Below are positions 36,803-45,720 of a stretch of DNA of 64,000 bases, one piece after another; the first letter of the stretch is position 1; every line of letters starts with the position of its first letter. Made by a program: the position numbers and the translations under genes. Below the pieces are notes generated by a model. It did not search any database. It had not been told where the DNA came from and saw only the letters and a list, made by a program, of their open reading frames with translations. The stretch lies in the NCBI GenBank assembly GCA_963669415.2, contig CAXXPS010000003.1, positions 1,364,001 to 1,428,000 on the forward strand, read 5' to 3'. Source of the DNA: JAWKWH01 sp963669415. GTDB lineage: Bacteria; Pseudomonadota; Alphaproteobacteria; Rhizobiales; Rhizobiaceae.

Positions 36803-37308
36803 CAGATTTCGTCCCCCCGGATTTTCGCAATGTCCTTGATGAGCTCGGAAATGGCCTGCAACAGCATCAACACAAAGCCGACGCACATGATCACCTTGAT
36901 TGGCCAGAGATAGGGCCGCCACGCCGTTGGGCTGCGCTCATTGTACTGGAAGGAATAAGCCGTGCTGTCGAATGCTCCATAGAGCAGAACGCCGAGATAA
37001 AAGAGCAGCAGGAAAACGGTGAAGGCATCGAACCAGGCCTTCTTGCGATCGGTAAAATTGCCGTAGAACAAATCCATGCGCACGTTCGATCCGAGCTGGA
37101 TCGAATACGGCCCACCCAAAATATAGTAGGCGACCATGGCGAACTGAGCCATCTCCAGGGTCCAAAGCGATGGCAGGAAAAACGTCTTGGAGATGGACGA
37201 CCACAGCAAGATGGCTGCCATGGCGAAGATGCCGTACATGATGACCCGGCCAATCCGATAGTTTACCGCGTCGACGAAACGCACATATTGGCGGGCTAGG
37301 CTCGGCAA
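36802..37308 (-). CDS. TRAP transporter small permease (DctQ family), set 1
   Basis: A 168-residue four-helix subunit: VIMYGIFAMAAILLW, FAMVAYYILGGPYSIQLGSN, VRMDLFYGNFTDRKKAW, FTVFLLLFYLGVLLYGA, and a C-terminal helix CVGFVLMLLQAISEL. I choose a TTG at 37308 because GGAG lies eight bases upstream; a TTG at 37365 would overlap the amidohydrolase more deeply without a ribosome site. Either way the start is inside the upstream gene (13-base overlap). Confidence 0.88.
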   Translation of the reverse strand: MPSLARQYVRFVDAVNYRIGRVIMYGIFAMAAILLWSSISKTFFLPSLWTLEMAQFAMVAYYILGGPYSIQLGSNVRMDLFYGNFTDRKKAWFDAFTVFLLLFYLGVLLYGAFDSTAYSFQYNERSPTAWRPYLWPIKVIMCVGFVLMLLQAISELIKDIAKIRGDEI

Positions 37309-38099
37309 CGGCCAATCTCCGTATTCATATCGAATCCATTTGCCTCGAGCGCTTCGGTCAACCAACGGCTCAGCAACCTTGCCATGTTGCGATGTTGGTC
37401 GTGGGTTTCAATCAGGTTGTTGGCGACTTCCAGCATGACGTTCGGCAGACCATTTTCAATGCCATGCAGCTTCAGTGTGTGGGTCACGCCATCTTGCGGG
37501 CCGTAAGGCTGATTTCGGCTGGTTTTGAAGGCCCCTTCCCGCTCTGCCATATCGAGCATGACATCTGCGAGCCTCGAATCCGTGTCGTGCAAAATGCCGA
37601 TTTCAACGTCGCGCCGCTCTCCCAAATAGACCGGCGTGAAGCTGTGGACCGTCACCAATGCGGTTCGGGCTGCGCTACGGCGTTGAATTTCAGCTGCAAC
37701 CGCGCGCCGGAAAGGTTCATATGTCCGCTCTACTCTCTCCCGCCTTTGCGAATCCGTCAGGCCGATATTGCCGGGAATTTCAATTCTCTCGCTTTGACCC
37801 AGAATTGCCGCCGGCGAATCCGGCGGCCGGTTGCAATCATAGACCAGCCGGGAAACCGTGCCTGCAACGAGCCTGGCGTCGAGAAAATCGCTCATTTGCT
37901 TTGCCAGAAGCAGCGCTCCGGGGTCCCATGCTGCATGGCTGCCGGAAGCTTCCCCGGTCAGGCCCAAATTCGCATATCGCGGCGGGATACGGTTTGAAGC
38001 GTGTTCGCAGACGAGCAGCACAGGTGAACCGCCGGCCTGGTTGAGGACTTCGGCCGAGGGCGCTTCGTTTCGATTTTCCTTGGCGAGCAAACTGACCAA
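37296..38099 (-). CDS. N-formylglutamate amidohydrolase family protein
   Basis: A 267-residue hydrolase of the FGase family (HutG-like): VLLVCEHASNRIPPRY, HAAWDPGALLLAKQMSDFLD, VSRLVYDCNRPPDSPAAI, VTVHSFTPVYLGERRDVEIG, and LPNVMLEVANNLIET, with the metal-binding His/Asp/Glu set. TTG start at 38099 behind a strong GGGAGG. As the first gene of a TRAP operon it probably acts on the imported compound, an N-acyl or N-formyl amino acid; other hut genes are absent, so histidine use is not implied. Confidence 0.85.
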   Translation of the reverse strand: MVSLLAKENRNEAPSAEVLNQAGGSPVLLVCEHASNRIPPRYANLGLTGEASGSHAAWDPGALLLAKQMSDFLDARLVAGTVSRLVYDCNRPPDSPAAILGQSERIEIPGNIGLTDSQRRERVERTYEPFRRAVAAEIQRRSAARTALVTVHSFTPVYLGERRDVEIGILHDTDSRLADVMLDMAEREGAFKTSRNQPYGPQDGVTHTLKLHGIENGLPNVMLEVANNLIETHDQHRNMARLLSRWLTEALEANGFDMNTEIGRCRA

Positions 38100-38151
38100 T
38101 CTGACCTCCCTCGAAAGGAAGTTTCTGAAAAAGGCTTCTGGTCGTCAATGG

Positions 38152-38164
38152 AATTTTGAAAATT
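38152..38164. promoter_or_regulatory. AATTTTGAAAATT palindrome, candidate RpiR operator
   Basis: A perfect 6-1-6 inverted repeat in the 75-bp gap between the amidohydrolase and the RpiR-family regulator. Its place between divergent starts, 11 bases before the regulator ATG, makes it a likely operator. Confidence 0.55.
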
Positions 38165-38174
38165 TTTCTTCACG

Positions 38175-39074
38175 ATGACAATTGATGTTGATAAAATTTA
38201 CAAAATGAGCTCTGTCGAAACCATAGCAGACCGGTTGAACCGCCAGTTGAACAGCCTGACGCGCGCTGAGCGGCAACTCGCCCATTTCATGTTGGAAAAC
38301 TATCCCGTCTCCGGTCTCGGCTCGATCACCGCAATTGCGAGAAGCGCCGGCGTTTCCACGCCAACGGTTGCGCGCATGGTACAGAAACTGGGATTTAAGG
38401 GATTTCCGGCATTCAAGGCAGAACTACGCCGTGAACTGCAGGAGAAAATATCCGACCCCATTGAACGGCGCGAAACCTGGGCCGGCAAGGCACCGGACAG
38501 CCATGTTCTGAACCGGTTCACCGAGGCGGCGACGGAAAACATTCGCGGCTCGTTGGCACAAATTCCGGCCGAAACTTTTGACGAATGTGTCGAATTGCTG
38601 GCTGATCCCGAACGCCGGATCCACATTGCAGGCGGCCGCGTGACCGGTGCGTTGGCCGAGTACATGTTCTTGCACCTGCAAATGGTGCGCGATGGCGTCG
38701 TCCACATCAAGGCTACGGCCAACTCCTGGCCACACTATCTTCTCGACGTGCAGCCGGGCCACGTCATGGTGATATTCGATATTCGGCGCTACGAGAACGG
38801 AACTTTGAAACTGGCAGAAATAGCCAGGGAAAAAGGCGCTGATATCGTGTTGTTCACCGACCAGTGGCGCTCACCCATTCATAAGCTTGCGCGGCTGTGC
38901 TTTGCTACCAGAACCACGGTTCCCTCGGCTTGGGATTCGTCCATCGCAACACTTCTGTTGATCGAAACGCTCATTGCGGCGGTTCAGGAAAAACGTTGGG
39001 GAACGTCGCGCAGCCGGGTGGAGGCGCTGGAAGAGATGTTTGACCGAACCCGGCTGTTTCGCAAATTCACATAA
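38175..39074 (+). CDS. MurR/RpiR family transcriptional regulator
   Basis: A 299-residue regulator: N-terminal HTH_6 domain (LTRAERQLAHFMLENYP, ITAIARSAGVSTPTVARMVQ, GFKGFPAFKAELR) and C-terminal SIS domain (IHIAGGRVTGALAEYMFLHL, HVMVIFDIRRYENGTLKLAE). It is divergent from the TRAP/amidohydrolase operon and probably controls it in response to a phosphorylated or carboxylated effector. ATG at 38175; an in-frame ATG at 38205 is also possible, and neither has a clear ribosome site. Confidence 0.9.
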   Translation: MTIDVDKIYKMSSVETIADRLNRQLNSLTRAERQLAHFMLENYPVSGLGSITAIARSAGVSTPTVARMVQKLGFKGFPAFKAELRRELQEKISDPIERRETWAGKAPDSHVLNRFTEAATENIRGSLAQIPAETFDECVELLADPERRIHIAGGRVTGALAEYMFLHLQMVRDGVVHIKATANSWPHYLLDVQPGHVMVIFDIRRYENGTLKLAEIAREKGADIVLFTDQWRSPIHKLARLCFATRTTVPSAWDSSIATLLLIETLIAAVQEKRWGTSRSRVEALEEMFDRTRLFRKFT

Positions 39075-39082
39075 ACGGCAAC

Positions 39083-39115
39083 AAAAAAACCCGCCGCGAT
39101 GGCCGCAGCGGGTTT
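39083..39115 (-). terminator. intrinsic terminator of the OmpA-like lipoprotein gene
   Basis: On the minus strand a CCCGC-T-GCG / CGC-G-GCGGG stem with a 5-base loop is followed by seven T; positions 39083-39089 are the T-run. It lies 21 bp past the stop of the lipoprotein gene and also follows the RpiR gene, so it may work weakly in both directions. Confidence 0.9.
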
Positions 39116-39135
39116 CCGTGAATTGAAGATTGAAA

Positions 39136-39792
39136 TCAGGTGATGGGCGCCAGCTGGATTTCGACACGGCGATTTGCCGCCCGGCCATCGGCAGTATCGT
39201 TTGACGCGATTGGTTGTGACTCGCCAAATCCGACCACCGAAAAGCGGCGACCGTCAACTCCCTGACCGTTCAGGTAGTTGGCGACCGACAGGGCCCGGCG
39301 CTGCGAAAGGCCAAAATTATAGCTGTCGTCGCCGGTTGAATCGGTATGTCCGTTCACGTCGACGACGGTCTTGTTGTACTTGTTCAGCACCAGTGCGACG
39401 GAATTCAGCACCGGATAAAACGACCCTTTCACCGCATCCTGGTCGACATCGAACGTGATGTTTGAAGGCATGTTCAGCACGATAACATCACCATTACGGG
39501 TCACCGATACTCCGGTGCCCTGGAGCTGCTGGCGGATCTCAGCTTCCTGCTTGTCCATATAGGCGCCAATGCCACCACCGGCCAAGGCACCAATGCCGGC
39601 GCCGATCAGGACCGCATTGCGCTGTTTGCGCGGACTGCCACCAACTGCAAGACCTGCAAGGGCGCCAAGGCCTGCGCCGATGCCAACGCCGGCAGCGGTG
39701 TTGGAAACCTTTCTCTGACCGGTATACGGGTCTGTGGTGCAGGCAGCGACAAACAAGCCTGCGGCCAACAATGCGAACAATTTCGATTTCAT
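39136..39792 (-). CDS. OmpA-like peptidoglycan-binding lipoprotein (YiaD type)
   Basis: A 218-residue lipoprotein: signal LFALLAAGLFVAAC with the lipobox cysteine, a glycine-zipper segment (GVGIGAGLGALAGLAVGG and GAGIGALAGGGIGAYMD), then an OmpA_C domain with NGHTDSTGDDSYNFGLSQRR and VVGFGESQPIASNDTADGRA NRR-type ends that bind diaminopimelate in peptidoglycan. The ATG at 39792 follows GGAGAGGGAT. It anchors outer membrane to murein and is unrelated to its catabolic neighbours. Confidence 0.93.
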   Translation of the reverse strand: MKSKLFALLAAGLFVAACTTDPYTGQRKVSNTAAGVGIGAGLGALAGLAVGGSPRKQRNAVLIGAGIGALAGGGIGAYMDKQEAEIRQQLQGTGVSVTRNGDVIVLNMPSNITFDVDQDAVKGSFYPVLNSVALVLNKYNKTVVDVNGHTDSTGDDSYNFGLSQRRALSVANYLNGQGVDGRRFSVVGFGESQPIASNDTADGRAANRRVEIQLAPIT

Positions 39793-40045
39793 CTGTATCC
39801 CTCTCCGCCGCTCTGCGCGGCACTTCAGCCAGAACACTGTCCCTTGCCGGGAGCCGATGTCGCGAAGTGCGATTCCAACCCCACCCTTCTAGCGCCGTTT
39901 TAGCATGAATTCGGGCAAAAGCATGATCGTGACCGCAAAAGATTTTTTACGCCTGCTTCCGCTGTGGATGGTTGTTTGCGAGATTTTCCGGCGCATCGTG
40001 CGACTTCAACTCGACATTTCTCCCAGCACCTCCATTGCTCAACTC

Positions 40046-40063
40046 AAAAAAATCGATATAATT
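40046..40063. promoter_or_regulatory. ATCGAT-centred operator-like site, copy A
   Basis: AAAAAAATCGATATAATT matches the perfect palindrome at 43526-43543 in 15 of 18 positions. It lies 37 bp before the start of the periplasmic metallo-hydrolase gene. Confidence 0.55.
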
Positions 40064-40099
40064 TACAAAATAGCAAAAATGTAGATGGGAGGAGAAATC

Positions 40100-41161
40100 A
40101 TGGCTACCAAATCGATATGGCTGGGAGCGGCAACTGTTGCCGGTTTGATGTTCGGTGTCAGCGCTTCCTTGGCTGAACCATGCATGAAAATCACGTTGAC
40201 CGGCACTCAGGGTGGCCCTCCGGTCTTCAAGGGGCAAGCCGGTGCAGGTACGCTGGTGCAATACGGTGACGAAGAAAACGGATGCGGTGCTGTGAAGCTG
40301 CAATTCGATACGGGCCGCGGCACGACACAGCGTCTGTCTCAGGTTGGCGTTCCGGTGGGCAAGCTCAATGCCATCTTCCTTACCCACCAGCATTCGGACC
40401 ATACTGAAGGCCTTGCAGATATGATGCAGTTGCGCTGGCACTTCAATTCAGGTGGACCCAAAGTCGATCTGGTGTGCAGCGGTGATGCCAAATCGCCGCT
40501 TGGACATACGCTCAGTTGCGCCATGCTGGCCAGGCATATCGGCGATGCATTCATCAATTCCGGCGAAATGGCGCAGCGGCTCGCCGAGAACAAAAAACGC
40601 CTGCCTGGCGGACCGGCGGATCTGATTAATGTGATGACATTCGATCCCGGCGAAGAACCGGCTGAAGTCTGGTCGTCCGGAGACGTGAAAGTCAGCGCCA
40701 TCAAGTCACGCCACATTGCCGGACATGCCTCCTATCGCGTCGACACGCCGGCAGGCAGCGTCGTTATCGGCGGTGACGCTGGCAACGACAATCCGAAACC
40801 ACCGCGCGACACGTCGACCTCGGCACAGGTGGAAAAACTGGCAAATGGTGTTGATGTCATCGTCCACTCAACAATCCATCCGGTCATGGGCCCTGACAAG
40901 GACAGCGGCTTCCCGCCGCCGATCTACTTCCGTCAGAGCACGGCCACCGATCTGGGTTCCATGGCGATGCGGGCGGGCGCCAAACACCTGATACTGACCC
41001 ACCTGATCCCGCCGATGGGAGCCAAAAAACAGGGGCCTTATCCGATACCGGGCGGTGGCCTGACAGAGGATGATTACAAGCAGGCGGCCGTTGACGGCGG
41101 CTTTGGAGGCAATGTTGTCGTCGGCACCGATCTGGCCACACTGACCTTGCCCGCCAACTGA
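40100..41161 (+). CDS. periplasmic metallo-beta-lactamase-fold hydrolase
   Basis: A 353-residue exported protein with signal MATKSIWLGAATVAGLMFGV cleaved near SASLA. The metal motif HQHSDH (96-101) is the HxHxDH of the superfamily, followed by VVIGGDAGND and VDVIVHSTIHP and a late HLI region, as in ribonuclease Z/arylsulfatase-like members. GGAGGAG precedes the ATG at 40100. It carries upstream the same palindrome as the malonyl-CoA decarboxylase operon. Substrate unknown; being exported, it is not RNase Z. Confidence 0.83.
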   Translation: MATKSIWLGAATVAGLMFGVSASLAEPCMKITLTGTQGGPPVFKGQAGAGTLVQYGDEENGCGAVKLQFDTGRGTTQRLSQVGVPVGKLNAIFLTHQHSDHTEGLADMMQLRWHFNSGGPKVDLVCSGDAKSPLGHTLSCAMLARHIGDAFINSGEMAQRLAENKKRLPGGPADLINVMTFDPGEEPAEVWSSGDVKVSAIKSRHIAGHASYRVDTPAGSVVIGGDAGNDNPKPPRDTSTSAQVEKLANGVDVIVHSTIHPVMGPDKDSGFPPPIYFRQSTATDLGSMAMRAGAKHLILTHLIPPMGAKKQGPYPIPGGGLTEDDYKQAAVDGGFGGNVVVGTDLATLTLPAN

Positions 41162-41180
41162 CCGCAGGTATGAATTCGAA

Positions 41181-41212
41181 CCAACTGCCGGACCTTGAAA
41201 TCCGGCAGTTGG
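41181..41212. terminator. 12-bp perfect hairpin between convergent genes
   Basis: CCAACTGCCGGA and its exact inverse TCCGGCAGTTGG flank an 8-base loop. It stands between the metallo-hydrolase stop (41161) and the GST stop (41222). No T-run follows on either strand, so termination would be non-canonical, but the place fits a shared 3' barrier. Confidence 0.6.
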
Positions 41213-41221
41213 CAGTCCGCT

Positions 41222-42016
41222 TCAATCGGCGAACAATGCGTCAATATCGGCTTTCGCGTCAGAGATGGCTGCGGCATATTTTAAGATGGCCTTTGCCGGT
41301 ATGAGCGAGCCAATCGCCCTTTCGAAAGAAGGCCTCTCTCTTGCAGCGGATAACCAGGCCAACAGGTTCTTCTTTCCGTTCCAGAACTGATCAAGCCCGA
41401 GCAGCTCAAGCCGGTTGATGTGCGGAAGAATTGACATGTCCGCCAAGCTGTAGCGTTCGCCTCCAAGCCAGAGATGTGAAGCGGTTTCCAACTCGATTTC
41501 GCCGACAAGGCGCCTGACGCTATCGCAGGCCTGCGCAACCGGGGCAGCGTCAAATCCATCTTCGACGATGGTCCTTAATTTGCCGGCCCGGTTTGGATCG
41601 GGGACCATTGCAATTCGCTGATCCAGTTCTTCGGCTGGAAGAGAGCGCAAACTGCCGCGATTGACGATGACTTGCGTAAACGAATTTACCGCATCGTGCA
41701 GCGCCAGGCTTTCCGAAAGCCAGCGCTCGTCATTTGGGCCAATAAGGTTTGCGGCTTTCCCGCCATAGCGGCGAACAAGATGCCGCATAATTTCGTTGGA
41801 TTCTGTGACGACACGGCCATCGTCTATGAGTGTTGGCACCACCGCATCGGCATTGATTGCGAGATAATCAGGCTGAAACTGGTCACCCTTGGCCAAATCG
41901 AGTTTCCGGCCCTGCCAGTCGAGTTCAAGCTCTGCGAGTACCAGACGAACTTTGGCCGAGCAAACCGAAGTCGGCGAATGATAGAGGATCAGACTGGGTT
42001 TTCCGGTTGCAGTCAA
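41222..42016 (-). CDS. glutathione S-transferase family protein
   Basis: A 264-residue GST: thioredoxin-like N-terminal domain (LILYHSPTSVCSAKVRLVLAE, then VPTLIDDGRVVTESNEIMRH with the cis-Pro and glutathione-contacting E/S) and an all-helical C-terminal domain (YSLADMSILPHINRLELLGL). It begins at a TTG eight bases after the upstream LeuA-like stop, so they are likely cotranscribed. It may detoxify or isomerise a thiol-reactive intermediate; no substrate can be named. Confidence 0.85.
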   Translation of the reverse strand: MTATGKPSLILYHSPTSVCSAKVRLVLAELELDWQGRKLDLAKGDQFQPDYLAINADAVVPTLIDDGRVVTESNEIMRHLVRRYGGKAANLIGPNDERWLSESLALHDAVNSFTQVIVNRGSLRSLPAEELDQRIAMVPDPNRAGKLRTIVEDGFDAAPVAQACDSVRRLVGEIELETASHLWLGGERYSLADMSILPHINRLELLGLDQFWNGKKNLLAWLSAARERPSFERAIGSLIPAKAILKYAAAISDAKADIDALFAD

Positions 42017-42024
42017 AGCCCGGG

Positions 42025-43245
42025 TCAGGCCGCCATGCGCGCCAGCACCGGCTCGGCAATTGCGCGGAACTCGTCATCCGTCAGGATGTCGCGCTTCTTG
42101 ATTCCTGCCTGTTTCACGGCGTCGAGAATTTCAGCGACCGCCTCGTCATCCGCCTCGCCCAGACCCAACTCATCCAGCTTGTAGGTGATCGATGCCTTGC
42201 CGCTCTTCTTGCCCAGAACGACTTCGCCGACCCTGCCGGTCAAGGCCGGATGCGTGCCAAACATGACCAGTGGATCGTGCATGACAAAGTTGATGCCGAT
42301 ACCGGATTCGCGGGTGAAGTTGCCGCTTCCCAAAACCGGCTTGTTGCGTGCAATCGGAATGTTGGACCTCTGCGAGAGCAGTTCTCCCAGTTCCGGCAAC
42401 TTGTCCAGCCGGTAGCCGGTGTCATAGCCGTAGAGGAGGTCGAGACCCAGCATCAGTTCTTCCAGAGCCGCATTTCCGGTCCGTTCACCTAGTCCGTTGC
42501 CGCAGCTGTGCACGACTTCGGCACCGGCGGTGACGGCGGCCAGTTCGGTGGCGACGCCCATACCGAAATCATTATGGGTGTGAATCTCGATGGGCAGACC
42601 GGTCATCTTCTTGACCCAACGGACCATGTATTTGATCGCCTCCGGCGTTGCGCAGCCCATTGTGTCGACGATACCGATGGAATCCGGGGGCGCCTCGCCC
42701 ATCACGCCTTTGCAGAGATTTTCCAGATCATCCGGGCGAGCACGCGTCGTGTCATAGGGAAAGAAAACCGCATAAAGCCCCTGCTCCCGTGCGTATTTGA
42801 TTATCGGCGCGCTTTTGTTCAGCACATCTTTCCAGGTCCAGCCGAATTGTGTTGTCAGTTTCGGATAGCCAATCGGCACTTCGATGATGACACCGTTCGC
42901 ACCACATTCCAGCGCCTTGTCGATGTCCTGTTTCATCGCGCGGGCAAAGGTGAATATTCTCGATTTAAGGCCGAGTTTCGATATCTGTTTGATCGCTTCC
43001 TCATCCTGGGGAGAAACCGCAGGCATGCCCGCTTCGATCCGTTCAATGCCGATTTCATCCAGTTTCTGCGCGATGGCGATCTTGTCATCGATGGAGAATA
43101 CGACGCCGGGCGTCTGCTCACCATCGCGAAGAGTTGCATCGTGAATTTCCACCCGCTCAGGCAGGTCAAGACTTTGCCTGACTTCGGCTTCAAAATTGTA
43201 AGGGCTGACCCACCATTTGCCGTCCTCGAAGTGGTTTTCGCGCAT
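42025..43245 (-). CDS. LeuA/homocitrate-synthase-like acyltransferase (HMGL-like family)
   Basis: A 406-residue enzyme condensing acetyl-CoA (or an analogue) with a 2-keto acid. Signatures: IHDATLRDGEQTPGVVF near residue 40, IERIEAGMPAVSPQD, PIEIHTHNDFGMGVATELAA with the metal histidines, and HSCGNGLGERTGNAALEEL. No LeuA regulatory domain. Closest in pattern to homocitrate/isopropylmalate synthases but not identifiable to substrate. The ATG at 43245 has GGAG ten bases upstream and is preferred to a TTG at 43254. An operator-like site lies about 110 bp upstream. Confidence 0.83.
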   Translation of the reverse strand: MRENHFEDGKWWVSPYNFEAEVRQSLDLPERVEIHDATLRDGEQTPGVVFSIDDKIAIAQKLDEIGIERIEAGMPAVSPQDEEAIKQISKLGLKSRIFTFARAMKQDIDKALECGANGVIIEVPIGYPKLTTQFGWTWKDVLNKSAPIIKYAREQGLYAVFFPYDTTRARPDDLENLCKGVMGEAPPDSIGIVDTMGCATPEAIKYMVRWVKKMTGLPIEIHTHNDFGMGVATELAAVTAGAEVVHSCGNGLGERTGNAALEELMLGLDLLYGYDTGYRLDKLPELGELLSQRSNIPIARNKPVLGSGNFTRESGIGINFVMHDPLVMFGTHPALTGRVGEVVLGKKSGKASITYKLDELGLGEADDEAVAEILDAVKQAGIKKRDILTDDEFRAIAEPVLARMAA

Positions 43246-43254
43246 GAGGTCCAA

Positions 43255-43548
43255 GCTCCATGTAACTGCATCTGACGCAAAGCTCCCGGGCGCCAGAAAG
43301 GGAATGAAATACCTAGCCGATTGGGATTTCCATATTTTATGCTATTACGTCATAATATCAATATTTTTCTCCTCTATATTGCACCGTCTGGTCACATTTT
43401 CGTTCTCCTGAAATCGACAACAAAGCGACAGATATCTGCTAACTAACGGAACAAACAGGATTATCCAAACCGCAGGCACTGTTCAATCATAATACTTATC
43501 GGAGAGTTGCGCCTTGCGGTTCGCAAAAAATATCGATATTTTTGAAGG
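43255..43548. promoter_or_regulatory. divergent AT-rich promoter region with two ATCGAT-type sites
   Basis: The 294-bp region between the LeuA-like gene and malonyl-CoA decarboxylase has no gene. It holds site B at 43351-43368 (15 of 18 positions match) and the perfect 18-bp palindrome AAAAATATCGATATTTTT (site C) at 43526-43543, five bases before the decarboxylase ATG. Such placement would let one factor repress both directions. Confidence 0.65.
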
Positions 43549-44952
43549 ATGACATCTACCAATCTCAGTTCGCTGGTAAATTCAATTGCTGAACGCGGAT
43601 TCGGGATGCTGGGATTAACGCGTTCCGACTGTGCTACAGCTAACGCGAAAAATGTTGGCGAACTTTGCAGGATGCTGCTCTCGGCACGGGGCGAAGCTTC
43701 CGGTATCGCACTTTCGAAGGAAATCCTAACCCGCTACCAAAACCTTGATGACGAGCAAAAAACATCGTTCTTCCAGCTTATTTGCTCTGAGTTTTCGGCA
43801 GATCGGGAACAGGCGCGAGCAGCGGCTGCGGCTTATCTTGAACATTCCGGCTCTGATGAATTGATCCGCCTTTCGGAAGCAGCGCGACCGAAGCGAAATG
43901 AACTACTGCACCGTCTCAACCAGGCTCCCGATGCAACGCGCATTCTAGTCGACATGAGAGCGGATTTGCTCAACCGGCTCAAGGATTCGCCAGATCTGGC
44001 AGCGGTTGACCGGGATTTCGTTCAGCATTTTACCGCCTGGTTCAATCGCGGGTTTCTTGAACTGCGAAATCTAGACTGGGATACGCCAGCGACGATTCTG
44101 GAAAAGATCATCGAGTATGAGGCCGTGCACGGCATGGCCGGATGGCGAGATTTGCGCGAGCGTATCGATCCGGACGACCGCCTGATCTACGGCTTTTTTC
44201 ACCCGCGTCTCGGTTCGGAACCGCTCATCTTCGTCGAGATCGCCTTGATGGACAAAATGCCGTCCAATATTTCCGATATTTTGGACACGGATCGGCCTGA
44301 GCCGGTGCCATCTCCAAAGACAGCAGTATTTTATTCCATCTCGAATTGCCAAAAAGGACTGCGCGGAATTCCACTGGGCAGCTTTCTTATCAAGCAGGTC
44401 ATTGAGGATTTGCGCCAGAGATTTCCGTCACTGAAGGAATTTGTGACGCTTTCGCCGATACCCTCGTTCAGGGCAACTCTCACGGCAGATCGGCAAAGCG
44501 ATTTCCGAAAGGCCACAGTCGCAGCGGCCAATGATGCCGAGACGCCCGGCTGGTGGGATGATGAGGGCCAATCCCGGCTGCTGGCGGCCGAATTGCTTCC
44601 CGCCGCGCAATGGTTCTTGGCCAACTGCACCGATGCGTCCGGCCGCCCGATCGACCCGGTAGCGCGCTTTCACCTGGGAAACGGTGCCCGTCTGGAACGG
44701 GTCAATTGGAATGCGGACTTATCGAAACGTGGACTGGATAACGCGTTTGGCATGATGGCCAACTACCGCTACCGGCTTGACGAAATCGAGCATAACCACG
44801 AAAACTTCGCCAACGGTGGCAAGATCATCACCTCGGGTAGCGTCGCCCGGGCTGTCAGGAACTATGGTAACAGTATCGCGGAGTACCGAGTGGCTGAGGC
44901 GGAATCGGCAAGTGATCCCGACCAGACACACGGCAACAAGGAAACCGCCTAG
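43549..44952 (+). CDS. malonyl-CoA decarboxylase
   Basis: A 467-residue enzyme converting malonyl-CoA to acetyl-CoA and CO2. The N-terminal helical part is followed by the catalytic GNAT-like fold with the family block GFFHPRLGSEPLIFVEIAL and the IL/DTDRP, FYSISNCQKGLRGIPLGSFL, ETLSPIPS-like FVTLSPIPSFRATL motifs and a late YRYRLDEIEHNHENFAN. Equivalent to MatA/MCD used for malonate or for clearing malonyl-CoA. ATG at 43549 directly follows GAAGG. The GntR gene starts 15 bp after it. Confidence 0.9.
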   Translation: MTSTNLSSLVNSIAERGFGMLGLTRSDCATANAKNVGELCRMLLSARGEASGIALSKEILTRYQNLDDEQKTSFFQLICSEFSADREQARAAAAAYLEHSGSDELIRLSEAARPKRNELLHRLNQAPDATRILVDMRADLLNRLKDSPDLAAVDRDFVQHFTAWFNRGFLELRNLDWDTPATILEKIIEYEAVHGMAGWRDLRERIDPDDRLIYGFFHPRLGSEPLIFVEIALMDKMPSNISDILDTDRPEPVPSPKTAVFYSISNCQKGLRGIPLGSFLIKQVIEDLRQRFPSLKEFVTLSPIPSFRATLTADRQSDFRKATVAAANDAETPGWWDDEGQSRLLAAELLPAAQWFLANCTDASGRPIDPVARFHLGNGARLERVNWNADLSKRGLDNAFGMMANYRYRLDEIEHNHENFANGGKIITSGSVARAVRNYGNSIAEYRVAEAESASDPDQTHGNKETA

Positions 44953-44967
44953 CCCGGAGACCGGAAC

Positions 44968-45705
44968 TTGAACAAAGCGACAGACAACCCGGTCTTGGAA
45001 CCAGATACGACGGAAGAGATTCCGTTGGATGGCAGCGCACCTGCGTCGTCCGGTTCCATGACCAGCCAGATTTACCAGCGCCTGCGAACGGACATCATGA
45101 CCGGCGAGCTCGCACCCGGCGCCAAACTGAAAATCGAAGAATTGCGCTCGATTTACGATGTCGGCACAAGCCCAATCCGGGAAGCATTGAGCCTGCTGAC
45201 GTCAGATCACTTTGTCGAACGGATCGACCAGCGTGGCTTTCGCGTTGCCAAGATCAGTGCCGGTGAATTTGACGAATTGCTCAAGACACGCTGCTGGCTG
45301 GAAGAACGCGGATTGCGGGAATCGATCGAACATGGCGACAGCTCTTGGGAAGAAAAGGTGGTCCTGGCCGCTTACCGCCTCTCGCGGGTTCCAAGATCAG
45401 AGGCGGATGACCATTTCGTCGCCAACGACGAATGGGAAGTCCTTCACAAGCAATTCCACATGACCCTCATTTCCGCTTGCGGATCGAGCATCCTGAAGAA
45501 ATTCTGCAATCAGCTCTATGACCAGAACGTCAGGTACCGCCAGCTGTCGGGAAGCAAGGCCTACCCCTCGCGCGATGTGGCAGCCGAGCATGGTGCAATA
45601 TGCGACGCGGTATTGGCGCGCGATGCGGATCTGGCGTCAGAGTTGCTGATTGCCCACTACTCCCGCACCGGCAAATTCCTGCTCGACCAATTATCCCGCG
45701 AATAG
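44968..45705 (+). CDS. GntR family transcriptional regulator, FCD (FadR/VanR) type
   Basis: A 245-residue regulator: winged helix at ~30-100 (IYQRLRTDIMTGELAPGAKL, YDVGTSPIREALSLL, IDQRGFRVAKI) and an FCD effector domain with metal/ligand histidines (HKQFHMTLISACGS, AAEHGAICDAVL, LLIAHYSRTGKFLL). TTG start at 44968. The family includes MatR-like repressors of malonate genes, fitting the malonyl-CoA decarboxylase upstream. It is the best candidate to bind the ATCGAT sites at 40046, 43351, 43526 and 51086. Confidence 0.9.
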   Translation: MNKATDNPVLEPDTTEEIPLDGSAPASSGSMTSQIYQRLRTDIMTGELAPGAKLKIEELRSIYDVGTSPIREALSLLTSDHFVERIDQRGFRVAKISAGEFDELLKTRCWLEERGLRESIEHGDSSWEEKVVLAAYRLSRVPRSEADDHFVANDEWEVLHKQFHMTLISACGSSILKKFCNQLYDQNVRYRQLSGSKAYPSRDVAAEHGAICDAVLARDADLASELLIAHYSRTGKFLLDQLSRE

Positions 45706-45720
45706 CCGGATCCCCAGCGC

